DNA from: Chloroflexus islandicus
GTDB taxonomy: Bacteria; Chloroflexota; Chloroflexia; Chloroflexales; Chloroflexaceae
Length of the DNA stretch: 64,000 bases
Reading direction: 5' to 3'
NCBI RefSeq assembly: GCF_001650695.1
Contig: NZ_LWQS01000035.1
Location: forward strand, 1-64,000
The stretch's first letter is position 1. Each line of letters begins with the position of its first letter. The notes below the pieces were generated by a model. The model ran no database searches. It saw only the letters and a program-made list of their open reading frames with translations, and was not told the origin of the DNA. The translations under genes were made by a program, and so were the position numbers. Below, piece by piece: positions 8,101 through 16,000 of this stretch.

Positions 8101-9021
8101 TTAATTCGTTCCACCCATTCGTTTATTCGCTATCGCCACGACAATACCGCCGATCAACAACGCCGCCAGCGCCGCAAAGCCGAGCCATTGCCCGGCATTA
8201 CCATTGCCGGTCGCCGCCGGCGCGTTGGATGCTGCTCCGCCCGCCGGCGCTGCCGTCATCGTAGGCGCTGCTGTCATTGTGGGCACTGCCGTCAAGGTAG
8301 GCGTTGCCGTGGCTGCGGGGGCCGGTGTTTCCGTGGGCGCCATGGTCGCGGTGGGCACTGCTGTCGCCGTGGGTGCTGCTGTTGCTTCCGGCATCGGCGT
8401 TGCGGTGGGTGTTGGCGGCGCTGAGGGTAATGGCGTCGCGGTAGGCACTGCCGTCGCGGTGGGCAATGGCGTTGCGGTAGGCACTGCCGTCGCGGTGGGC
8501 AATGGTGTTGCGGTAGGCTCAGCCGTCGCGACCGGTTCCGCCGCTGCACTCCGGCACACATCGGCAAGTTCTAAATTAGGTGGTACCGCGCCGCCGCTAG
8601 CGTCACCCGGCCCCCATGCCCACCCGTGCAGATCGCCATCGCTGACCCGCACGCTGCTCGCGCCGAGGTTAGAGTAGCGCCACGCACCCGCTTCGCGCCG
8701 GTAGAAGGCCCAATACACCGCCCGGCCCTGCTGATCGCGAGCGCAGAAGCAACTGGTGGCCGGATAATCGCACCCTTCGCGCCCGATCTTGCACACCGCC
8801 GCGCCGATACTGCTTTGCTGGCTAATCACCGGCAAACCACTGCGTTCGAGTAGCTCCAATCCGCTAATCGACGGCTCGCTAAACTCGACGCACGCAGTGA
8901 CGACTTCGCCATTGCCAAACCGCACGACCACCCCGGCGCGGTTCACCGCCGGCTGGGCGGCAGCCACGCCGGAGAGGAGCGCGATCGCGATTAAGCCAAC
9001 GAGTAGAACAATCTGCTTCAT
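8101..9021 (-). CDS. Surface-anchored DUF4430-like (transcobalamin beta-domain-like) protein
   Basis: A 306-aa exported protein. Residues 1-22 form a signal peptide (M-K-Q-I-V-L-L-V-G-L...). Residues ~25-155 resemble the DUF4430 fold, the family that includes the C-terminal beta domain of transcobalamin and intrinsic factor. It shows F-C-A-R-D, Y-W-A-F-Y, W-R-Y-S-N-L-G-A-S-S and V-S-D-G-D-L-H-G-W-A-W-G. A long Pro/Thr/Ala linker of T-A-T-P-L-P / T-A-V-P repeats (about residues 165-260) spans the wall, followed by one C-terminal membrane helix and a short basic tail. The likely role is binding the cobalamin nucleotide side at the surface, paired with the toroid protein upstream. Start chosen at ATG 9021, where the signal peptide begins. 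Function is inferred, not shown. Confidence 0.72.
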   Translation of the reverse strand: MKQIVLLVGLIAIALLSGVAAAQPAVNRAGVVVRFGNGEVVTACVEFSEPSISGLELLERSGLPVISQQSSIGAAVCKIGREGCDYPATSCFCARDQQGRAVYWAFYRREAGAWRYSNLGASSVRVSDGDLHGWAWGPGDASGGAVPPNLELADVCRSAAAEPVATAEPTATPLPTATAVPTATPLPTATAVPTATPLPSAPPTPTATPMPEATAAPTATAVPTATMAPTETPAPAATATPTLTAVPTMTAAPTMTAAPAGGAASNAPAATGNGNAGQWLGFAALAALLIGGIVVAIANKRMGGTN

Positions 9022-9116
9022 CGCTGTACGGTACGGGCACAGCGCCGCTGTGCCCTCAGCAGCGTGCTGTGCCCATATAGGCACAGCAGCGCTGTGCCCT
9101 GCAAGCCAGCTTCTCG
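9022..9116. repeat. Short palindromes between the toroid and DUF4430 genes
   Basis: GGGCACAGC, loop GCC, GCTGTGCCC at 9035-9055, and GGCACAGC, loop AGC, GCTGTGCC at 9080-9098. Members of the dispersed palindrome family with 3-nt loop. They could act as intra-operon RNA hairpins. Confidence 0.6.
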
Positions 9117-10178
9117 TTATCCCGCCTGTGCCCGCCGCACCGCGACCCCTGCCGCGAGCGCCAGCAAGCCGGCCAGCGCCAGCAGCGGCAACAGCGGCTG
9201 CGCTGCGCCTGCGGTGCGCGGCAACGTCGTCGCCGGCGCAATCAGGCTTTGCGCCGCCGGGATCGAGGCCGTCACCACCGGCAATGTCTTCCCGGCCAGC
9301 GCCGGAATGGCCTGATACGTGGCCAGCGCATTATCATCGGGCATCGCGTTCTGATAGCGGAACGCGCCGCTGCTGTTTTGGAAAGCGGCCAACGCGCTGA
9401 GCGGCGTTGCGTCGCCTTGCTTCCACGCTGCGCCGCTGGGATCTTCGCCGAGGGCAATGATCGCCATCGTCACCGCTGCCGTCGAGTTGGCATCGCTGGC
9501 ATTGCCGAACGGCGACGCCTGCGAGTAGGGGAAGCCGCCATCAGGGTTTTGCTGGCCGCGCAGGTAGGCGCGCGCCGCATTCAAGGCATCGGCGGCGCGG
9601 GCCCGGCCAGCCAGCGCCATCACCGCTAACGCAGTGGTATTCGTATCGCTGCCGGTCGCCGCGGCGCCGTCGAAGCTCCAACCGCCATCGCGCAGTTGCA
9701 ACGCGATCAGCCGGTCAATCGCCGCTGCCGGCGGCTGCACTCCCATAGCCTTGATCGCCAGCAACGCCAGCGCATGGCCGTAGACATCGCTGCCGTACAG
9801 GCCGGTGGCTGGGTTGTACGCAAAACCGAGCTGTTGGGCCAGATTGCTCCCGCCAAAGTTGAGCGGATCGCTCTGCGCGGCGACAGCGGCTAAAATCAGC
9901 TTAGCCGTTGCACCGGCGGTTGACATGCCGTAAGTAGCTGACTGCCCGGCAAGATAGCTCACGGCATTGGCCGGCGGTTGCTGGCCGCCGGCGACAAAAG
10001 CGACGATCGCGTCAGCGGTATCACCCGGCCCAAAGCCGGCAAAGCTGCCGTCAGCCTGTTGTTGGCCGGCTACCCACTTTAGCGCCGATTCGACCGCCGT
10101 GCCCTGCGCGGCAACCGGCAGCCAAGCGGCGACGCTCAACACTGTGGCAAGGAATAGTGCAAGAACCCGGCGCATCAT
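9117..10178 (-). CDS. Surface alpha/alpha-toroid protein (intrinsic factor alpha-domain-like)
   Basis: A 353-aa exported protein with a signal peptide (residues 1-25). The body has repeated Q-x-x-D-G-G/S-F/W motifs typical of the prenyltransferase/squalene-cyclase alpha-alpha toroid: Q-Q-Q-A-D-G-S-F, Q-L-R-D-G-G-W-S-F, Q-Q-N-P-D-G-G-F-P-Y and a degenerate Q-N-S-S-G-A-F. The catalytic Asp-rich motif of cyclases is not seen. The alpha domain of intrinsic factor and transcobalamin has this fold. The C terminus reads L-P-R-T-A, a hydrophobic helix, then R-R-A-Q-A-G, like a sortase-type or simple membrane anchor. First gene after a cobalamin riboswitch, so a cobalamin-capturing role is inferred. 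ATG at 10178 has AAGGGA seven bases upstream; a second ATG follows directly. Confidence 0.75.
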   Translation of the reverse strand: MMRRVLALFLATVLSVAAWLPVAAQGTAVESALKWVAGQQQADGSFAGFGPGDTADAIVAFVAGGQQPPANAVSYLAGQSATYGMSTAGATAKLILAAVAAQSDPLNFGGSNLAQQLGFAYNPATGLYGSDVYGHALALLAIKAMGVQPPAAAIDRLIALQLRDGGWSFDGAAATGSDTNTTALAVMALAGRARAADALNAARAYLRGQQNPDGGFPYSQASPFGNASDANSTAAVTMAIIALGEDPSGAAWKQGDATPLSALAAFQNSSGAFRYQNAMPDDNALATYQAIPALAGKTLPVVTASIPAAQSLIAPATTLPRTAGAAQPLLPLLALAGLLALAAGVAVRRAQAG

Positions 10179-10235
10179 GCAGATCCCTTTCGTTCAAAAC
10201 AACATCACCAAGGCAATCGTTTGATGATCCCAACA

Positions 10236-10265
10236 ACAAAAATCCCTTCCACGGCTGTGGAAGGG
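10236..10265 (-). terminator. Intrinsic terminator in the cobalamin leader
   Basis: In the minus-strand RNA CCCTTCCAC, loop AGCC, GTGGAAGGG is followed by ATTTTTGTTG. The 9-bp stem with a U run lies between the riboswitch and the first gene, so control is by premature termination. An upstream GGAAAGGGGGTG run (about 10312-10323) could pair with the 5' arm as an antiterminator. Confidence 0.85.
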
Positions 10266-10339
10266 TGTAACGACGAAAGCAAGACGGATGCCGATCTTGC
10301 GCGCGCCTCACCCCCTTTCCAGCGCGGGTGTGACAGCGA

Positions 10340-10494
10340 ACAAGCAGGGACGGGCATTCTGGCTCGTCGCCAACGGCGACCTACAGTAGCGTGGACTGCG
10401 CCGGCTTTTGACCGGACTTCCCCCAATTAAGCCCTTCGCTTCCTCCGGGCTCCCTACTGGCGGGGTTGTTGCCCCGCAATTGCTTATATTCAAT
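10340..10494 (-). promoter_or_regulatory. Cobalamin (AdoCbl-type) riboswitch
   Basis: On the minus strand the conserved core is recognisable: GGGGGAAGTCCGGTCAAAA then GCCGGCGCAGTCCACGCTAC and TGTAGGTCGCC, ending in the B12 box GAGCCAGAATGCCCG (complement of 10351-10365). Upstream, GCCCGGAGGAAGCGAAGGGC forms a peripheral stem. The usual GCCCCCGCAACTGT core is altered here to GTCCACGCTACTGT. It precedes the whole toroid/DUF4430/cobC/cobS/ecfT operon, which should be shut off when cobalamin is plentiful. Confidence 0.88.
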
Positions 10495-10501
10495 TGCGGC
10501 G

Positions 10502-10530
10502 ATAGTACCACAATTGCTGCTGTGCGTCAA
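10502..10530 (-). promoter_or_regulatory. Promoter of the cobalamin operon
   Basis: TTGACG (complement of 10525-10530), 17-bp spacer, TACTAT (complement of 10502-10507), in the context TGGTACTAT. Transcription would start about 10495, just before a 9-bp hairpin CCGCAATTG / CAATTGCGG and then the riboswitch. Confidence 0.7.
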
Positions 10531-10533
10531 TGA

Positions 10534-10983
10534 AGGGGGGAGTAGGGAATAGGGAGTAGGGAGTAGGGATTGGGAATTGTCAACCTCCCTACCTCCCCAT
10601 CTCCCTACCTCCCTATCTCCCCATCTCCCTACCTCCCCATCTCCCTATCTCCCTATCTCCCTATCTCCCTATCTCCCCATCTCCCTACCTCCCCATCTCC
10701 CTATCTCCCCATCTCCCTACCTCCCCATCTCCCTACCTCCCCATCTCCCTATCTCCCCATCTCCCTATCTCCCTATCTCCCCATCTCCCTATCTCCCCAT
10801 CTCCCTACCTCCCCATCTCCCTACCTCCCCATCTCCCTACCTCCCCATCTCCCTATCTCCCCATCTCCCTACCTCCCCATCTCCCTACCTCCCCATCTCC
10901 CCATCTCCCTATCTCCCCATCTCCCTATCTCCCCATCTCCCTACCTCCCCACCTCCCTATCTCCCCACCTCCCTATCTCCCCA
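10534..10983. repeat. Octamer tandem array, C[CT]A[CT]CTCC x ~50
   Basis: From 10584 to 10983 the plus strand is an almost unbroken polypyrimidine array of 8-bp units, mostly CCATCTCC, CTACCTCC and CTATCTCC. Variation is confined to two positions in each unit. At 10539-10572 an inverse-sense purine stretch (GGGAGTAGGGAGTAGGGA) abuts it, so the boundary can fold back. Open frames through it, encoding Y-L-P-I-S-L-S-P repeats, are artefacts of the 24-bp super-period. The minus strand is G-rich and could form triplex or quadruplex structures. The array touches the lysK-like stop codon. Confidence 0.95.
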
Positions 10984-12030
10984 TCATCGCAATTGCCCCA
11001 GCACCTCGGCCAACACCGCAATCGCCCGCTCGTACTCAGCCAGCTCGACGTGCTCGTCGGGGGTGTGGTCGAGGCGCGAATCGCCCGGCCCGTAGGCGAC
11101 GATCGGGCATTGCCACGCCGGCCCGACCACATTCATATCGGCGGTGCCGGTCTTGTGCAAGAAGGCGGGTTGGCCGCCGTGCTGGCGAATCGCGCGCACA
11201 AAGGCGCTGGCCAGCGGCGTGGTGCGCGGGCTTTGGAAGGCCGGGCATGCCCCTTCAAACGTCACCTCAGCCGGGCCAGCCAGCTCGCGCAGCGTCCCGG
11301 CCAGCGCGTCCGGATCGACGCCGGGCGGCAGGCGCAGGCCAACCGTCGCCTCGACCCATTCGGTGATGCCATCGCTACCGCTCTGCACCCGGCGCAGCGA
11401 GGGGATTAATTGCTCGAACAACCGCTCGCGCCCGGCATTGACCGTCTGGCAATGGTGTTCAACCGCGCGCCAAATGTCGACCATCTGTTCCGGCGCGGCC
11501 CGCTGCTCGCCGGCGCTGTGAGCTGCCGGCTGGGCGTAGCGGTAGTGGGCAAGCAGGCGACCTTTGTAGCCAAGCGTAATCCGATCCCAGCCGCTCGGCT
11601 CGCCGATCACGCAGAACGCCGGGCGATAGCGGTCGCGGGCGGCATGGGCGCCGCGCGAACTCGCCGCCTCTTCCTCGGTCGCGCCAACGATCGCCAGCCG
11701 GCAGTTGAGCATGCCGGCCAATTCGGCCCGCCGCGCGGCCCATACAAACGTTGCCAGCGGCCCCTTGGCATCAACCGCCCCTCTTCCGTACAGTTTGCCA
11801 TTCTCGATCCGCACCGGCACCTCACCCGGCACCGTGTCGATATGGCCGAGCAACACCACCAGCGGCCCGCTTGTACCTACATGCCCCACCGCGCTGCCCG
11901 ACTCATCGACGAACGCTTCCCAGCCGAATGCCGCCATCTGCTCGACCATCACCTGCACCGCCGCCGCTTCGTGGCCCGACAACGACGGCGTGCGCAAGAG
12001 GCGAATGAGAAAGTCAACCGCTTCATGCAT
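10984..12030 (-). CDS. lysK: M20 peptidase, [LysW]-lysine/ornithine hydrolase type
   Basis: A 348-aa M20-family metallohydrolase of the LysK/ArgE group. Metal-binding residues are seen in L-L-G-H-I-D-T-V-P-G (about residues 78-87), G-R-G-A-V-D-A-K-G and A-T-E-E-E-A (catalytic Glu pair). K-T-G-T-A-D-M-N near residue 290 is characteristic of the LysK branch, which releases lysine (or ornithine) from the LysW carrier protein. DapE or ArgE cannot be fully excluded. No other lysine genes are adjacent. Start ATG at 12030 with AGGAG nine bases upstream. The stop codon is directly followed by the octamer array. Confidence 0.8.
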   Translation of the reverse strand: MHEAVDFLIRLLRTPSLSGHEAAAVQVMVEQMAAFGWEAFVDESGSAVGHVGTSGPLVVLLGHIDTVPGEVPVRIENGKLYGRGAVDAKGPLATFVWAARRAELAGMLNCRLAIVGATEEEAASSRGAHAARDRYRPAFCVIGEPSGWDRITLGYKGRLLAHYRYAQPAAHSAGEQRAAPEQMVDIWRAVEHHCQTVNAGRERLFEQLIPSLRRVQSGSDGITEWVEATVGLRLPPGVDPDALAGTLRELAGPAEVTFEGACPAFQSPRTTPLASAFVRAIRQHGGQPAFLHKTGTADMNVVGPAWQCPIVAYGPGDSRLDHTPDEHVELAEYERAIAVLAEVLGQLR

Positions 12031-12152
12031 TATCGAACACTCCTTAGCATTACCTAATAGAAGTATTGAACGTTCCTGAATTCACTACTCGCTCACCCTA
12101 TGGTATCATGCACGATGTGTTTGCCGAATCCCCACCTTATACCGGAGATAGT

Positions 12153-12566
12153 ATGTCCGCATCATTCGCCTTTAACGCCGACCTCCGCAGCCTCAAACAG
12201 ATCCGGCGTTTCATTACTGATGCGGCCAGCAATATCGGCGCTCGCCGGGATAGTATCGACGATATTGTGTATGCGGCCAACGAGCTGATTTCCAATGCGA
12301 TCACCTACGGCTACGGCGGCCAAGCTGGCCCCATTTGGGTCGATGTCTGGAACGATGGTGATTCGCTGTGTGTGCGCATTTGTGATGCCGCGCCGGCCTT
12401 CAACCCGCTCAATGTGCCGCTGCCGCGCAATTTGATCGGGCGTGGCCAGCAGCGCGCCGGCGGGTTGGGGCTGTTTTTGTCGCGCCATCTGCTCGATGAT
12501 TTACAACATCGAGTCTTGCCTCAGGGTGGAAATGAATTAATATTGGTGAAGTGGAATGCCTTTTAG
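12153..12566 (+). CDS. Anti-sigma-factor-type ATP-binding protein (RsbW/SpoIIAB-like)
   Basis: A 137-aa HATPase_c_2 domain protein. The N box reads Y-A-A-N-E-L-I-S-N-A-I-T-Y-G-Y, followed by the G1-like I-C-D-A-A-P-A-F and the G2 loop R-A-G-G-L-G-L-F-L. Proteins of this type are serine kinases/anti-sigma factors in partner-switching pathways or their stand-alone relatives. No sigma factor or STAS antagonist lies next to it. The start at 12153 has GGAG six bases upstream. The longer frame from TTG 12066 is less likely. TTCACT-17-TATCAT at about 12081-12113 may be the promoter. Confidence 0.8.
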   Translation: MSASFAFNADLRSLKQIRRFITDAASNIGARRDSIDDIVYAANELISNAITYGYGGQAGPIWVDVWNDGDSLCVRICDAAPAFNPLNVPLPRNLIGRGQQRAGGLGLFLSRHLLDDLQHRVLPQGGNELILVKWNAF

Positions 12567-12578
12567 TGGTAACTGGCC

Positions 12579-13082
12579 ATGATTATCGAGAGCACGATTA
12601 GCCAACGCGAGTTTACTCGCCACGCACTGAGCCGTTATTTTCGCCGGCCGATTTTCTATGTGTTTGCGTTTGTCGCCGCGATCTTGACCGCATTCGTGAT
12701 CTACGATCCGAGCATCCCGCAAGCACCGGCCCTGCTCGGCGGCTGGATCCCGTTTTTGGTCTATGCCATCACCGGTTTTGTGCTCATCCAACGCCAGAGC
12801 CGTAACCGCGATCTGCCGATTTACCAGCCAACGCGCTACGAATTGGGACGCGAGACGTTGATCGTCAGCGCGCGCAGTGGGCGCAGCGAAATCCCGTGGT
12901 CGAAGGTACGCGCATGGCGCAAGCTTGGCGGCGTTTACGAGCTGCAACTGATCAATGGGCAGGTGTTGCTGATCTCGGCCCGCGCGATCGGCCCGCGCCA
13001 AGTAGGCGCTTTCGAGCGCATGCTGCGTAACCGGATCGAGCCCAAGCCAGAACCGGGGGTGTTCGATGAACCGGCGGCTTGA
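12579..13082 (+). CDS. YcxB-like membrane protein
   Basis: A 167-aa protein with two transmembrane helices (about residues 22-43 and 50-70) followed by a cytoplasmic beta-rich domain. The segment R-Y-E-L-G-R-E-T-L-I-V... S-E-I-P-W-S-K-V-R-A-W-R-K-L, ending L-L-I-S-A-R-A-I, matches the YcxB-like C-terminal (PH-like) pattern. Function unknown in the family. It starts 12 bp after the anti-sigma-like gene and overlaps the next gene by 17 bp, so the three are probably one transcript. Confidence 0.7.
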   Translation: MIIESTISQREFTRHALSRYFRRPIFYVFAFVAAILTAFVIYDPSIPQAPALLGGWIPFLVYAITGFVLIQRQSRNRDLPIYQPTRYELGRETLIVSARSGRSEIPWSKVRAWRKLGGVYELQLINGQVLLISARAIGPRQVGAFERMLRNRIEPKPEPGVFDEPAA

Positions 13083-16000
13083 GACGATCGACGATCACTT
13101 GCCGCCGTTAGCGCTTGATCCGGCCCAACCGCAGGCGATTTCTCCCACCGACCTTGCCCAGTATCTGCGGCTCGATCAGTGTAGGCGCTACCTGCGTTTG
13201 CGCCTGCACGAACGCCGGAAGGAGCTAAACTGGCTGCCTCGCTATGGTATGGCGCTTCAGCCCATCCCGCCGATGCTGACCATCGCCGGACGCCGGTTCG
13301 AGCAGGCGATCGAGGCACAGGTGCGCGAGCGGTTTCCGCAGGCGGTTCACTGCGCGCAGCGCCGCCAGCAGGGTGATCCGGCGTTTATGACCGCCGATCA
13401 CAATCACATCGTCATTGCCCACATCCAGCAGCTCGCGCCGAACACGGCCCAAGTGCTGTTTCAACCGCGTTTGGCCTCCCAGTTACACGGTTGGGCCATG
13501 AGCGGCGATGTCGATCTGCTGTTGCTGTCCTGCGATGATGCTGGCGCTTGCCACGCCGTCATTATTGACGCCAAAAGTTCGGCGGCGGCCAAGATCGAGC
13601 ATCGCTTGCAATTGGCCTGTTACCAGCTCCTGCTCGAACAAATCACCGGCGCTGCCGGCGTGAGGCTGGCGTCCATCCGGCTCGGTGTGCTCTACCGCGG
13701 CGAGTTGCCGTCACCGCAGCAAACCCCTGCCGAACGGCGGCGGATCGAATGCGAACGGCAACAGGCGTTCGATCTGCTCGGCGTGACTACGGCCCAGCTT
13801 GAGCTGATTGCCGATCCGGTGCCCTATCTGGCTGAGATCGAGACCTTGCTGGCCGGGCCAGATTCGATCTTGGCCGCGACCGCCGCCGCGCCGTTTGCCG
13901 AGTTGCCGTTTCACCTCACCGCTAAGTGTGATGGCTGCCTCTACAACGAGGTCTGCATGCGCTGGGCCGCCACCCACGAGGACCTCTCGCTCATCCCGTC
14001 GCTCACCGAGCCAGAGAAGTCGGCCTTACGCGCGCACGGCATTACTACCGCGAACCAACTTGCTCTACTCAAAGAGTTCGACGGCGAGCGGTTGATCACG
14101 CCGGAACGCCATCGTTCCTTAATCAGCCAACTGCTCAGCCATCCCACGCTGGCTCCCCGTCTCGATGAGCTGATCCACCGTGCCCGCGCGTTTCGCCGCT
14201 GGCGGGGCGACCAGCTCGCCACCACCTCTTATCTACCCTACAAAGGCCATAGCTCGCTGCCCGCGGTAAGCGCCGATCTGCATCCTAACCTGATCGCCGT
14301 CTATATCGACCCGCTTTATGACCATACGCAGGGGATGCTGGTGTTGCTCGGCGCGTTGGTGGTGGGGTATGAGAATGGCGTGCCGGCCCGGCGCGAGACG
14401 GTGATCAAGCTGCTCGATCAACCGCCGCAGTCGCCGGCTGATGAGGGACGGTTGCTGGCAGAGTGGATTGGCGCGCTGTTGCAGGCGATCGCCAAGGTGG
14501 CCGTGCCTGACGCCGAGGGTCTTCTGCGCGCGCCCATCCATTTGATCGTGCCCGATTCGTTCAGCCTGCAAAACCTGCTCGACGGGCTGGCTCGCCAGCC
14601 GCAGGTCTTCGGCTCGACCCCGCTCTACGATCTGGCCGCGCAGAGCGCCGGTTTTGAAGCGTCCATGGTCACGGTGCTGATCAGCGAGCGCCGCCGGTTC
14701 CGCAACGACCCGCTGGCCTATGATTCGCTGGCGCGGCTGGCGCAGATGCAGCGGTTTGATTGGGGTGAGTATCGCCGGCTCTTTTACCGGCGCGTCTTCG
14801 ACGATCTGGGTAATGACAAGGATTTGGGCTGGTATACGCGGCGGGTGCGCTTCAACAATCAGATTCCGCTCGAGTATCTCTACGCGGCGTGGCAGGCGCT
14901 GCCGCCGCCACCCGATCGCGGCGATGATGACTTGATCGATTACCGGCAGGTCAAACGCACGCACGTGATCGGTTTTGTCGAGAAGCGGCTGCACGCGCTC
15001 GAGCTGCTGGCCGATAAGCTGCCGCGCAACCCGCTCACCACCAAGCCGCCATTCGATCTGTCGTGTATTGTCGAATATTCCCGCCAAGCGCGCACACTGG
15101 CCGATGCGCTAGCCGAGTTTCTGCTCATCGAGCGGTACGTGGCGCTGGTGACGTGGGGCCAGCAGCATCTGCCGCCTCCCGAACAGCGGGTGCTGGCTGG
15201 CACGAGTTTAATCGTGCGCTATGAGCTGGCCGATCAAGACCCGGCTTTGCTTGAGACGCTGGCCGAAAACGAGCGCCGGCAGGCGTTGAAGGCGGAATTA
15301 ACCGGCGGGCGGAAAGGGGTGCGGTTGAAGGCTGAGCAGAAAAAGCAGGTTGAGCCATTGCCGCTGCCCGATGTGCCGCTGCGCCTGCGGATTGATCTCA
15401 GCGAGGTTGAGTGCGATTTGGCAACGGCGTTGCGTCTGACCAGCCTCTCGCCCGGCGATAAGGTCATTCTCGCCCCGCGCTGGAGTGTTGATGAACGGTT
15501 GCCGCCCGATCAGCGCGAACCGTTCACCACCACTGCCCGTCAACTGCTCTATCAGCCGCGGGCCACGCTGGTGGCGATTGAACCGGACGGGTTGGTGTTG
15601 CTGAAGCCAGACACCCGCTACAATAAAGGCGACCGGCGGTTCACCTTTGACAGTAATTGGCGATGGCCGCAACCCGGCGAGGTTTACACGATCGAGACCG
15701 ATCCCAACGACATCTACGGCCAGCGCTGTATGGAGGTGGTGCAGGAATTGCGCCAAGGGGCGGCCAATGCCCTCTACGCGCGTTTGACCGATCCCGCTGG
15801 AGTGCAGGTCGCGCTGCCGGCGGCGGCGCAGGCTGGCCATGCCCAGTTCGTCGCCGGGTTGCGCGCGCTGGCCGAGGCCGGCGTGTTGCACCCGTTCGAT
15901 GAACACCAGATGGATTACATCGCTAACCATGGCGATGCCCCCACGCTGTTGGTGCAAGGCCCTCCCGGCACCGGCAAGAGCTATACGTCGGCTTTTGCCC

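Noticed and set aside
8204-8677. 157-aa Val/Ala/Gly-rich open frame on the plus strand
   Set aside because: It is the antisense shadow of the Pro/Thr/Ala linker of the DUF4430-like protein.
10584-10983. Possible CRISPR array
   Set aside because: The units are contiguous octamers without unique spacers, and no cas genes are near.
10570-11409. Open frames of 172-279 residues running through the octamer array, encoding Y-L-P-I-S-L-S-P repeats
   Set aside because: They follow from an 8-bp tandem repeat lacking stops in several frames. All frames are open, there is no ribosome binding site, and the array merges into the antisense of lysK.
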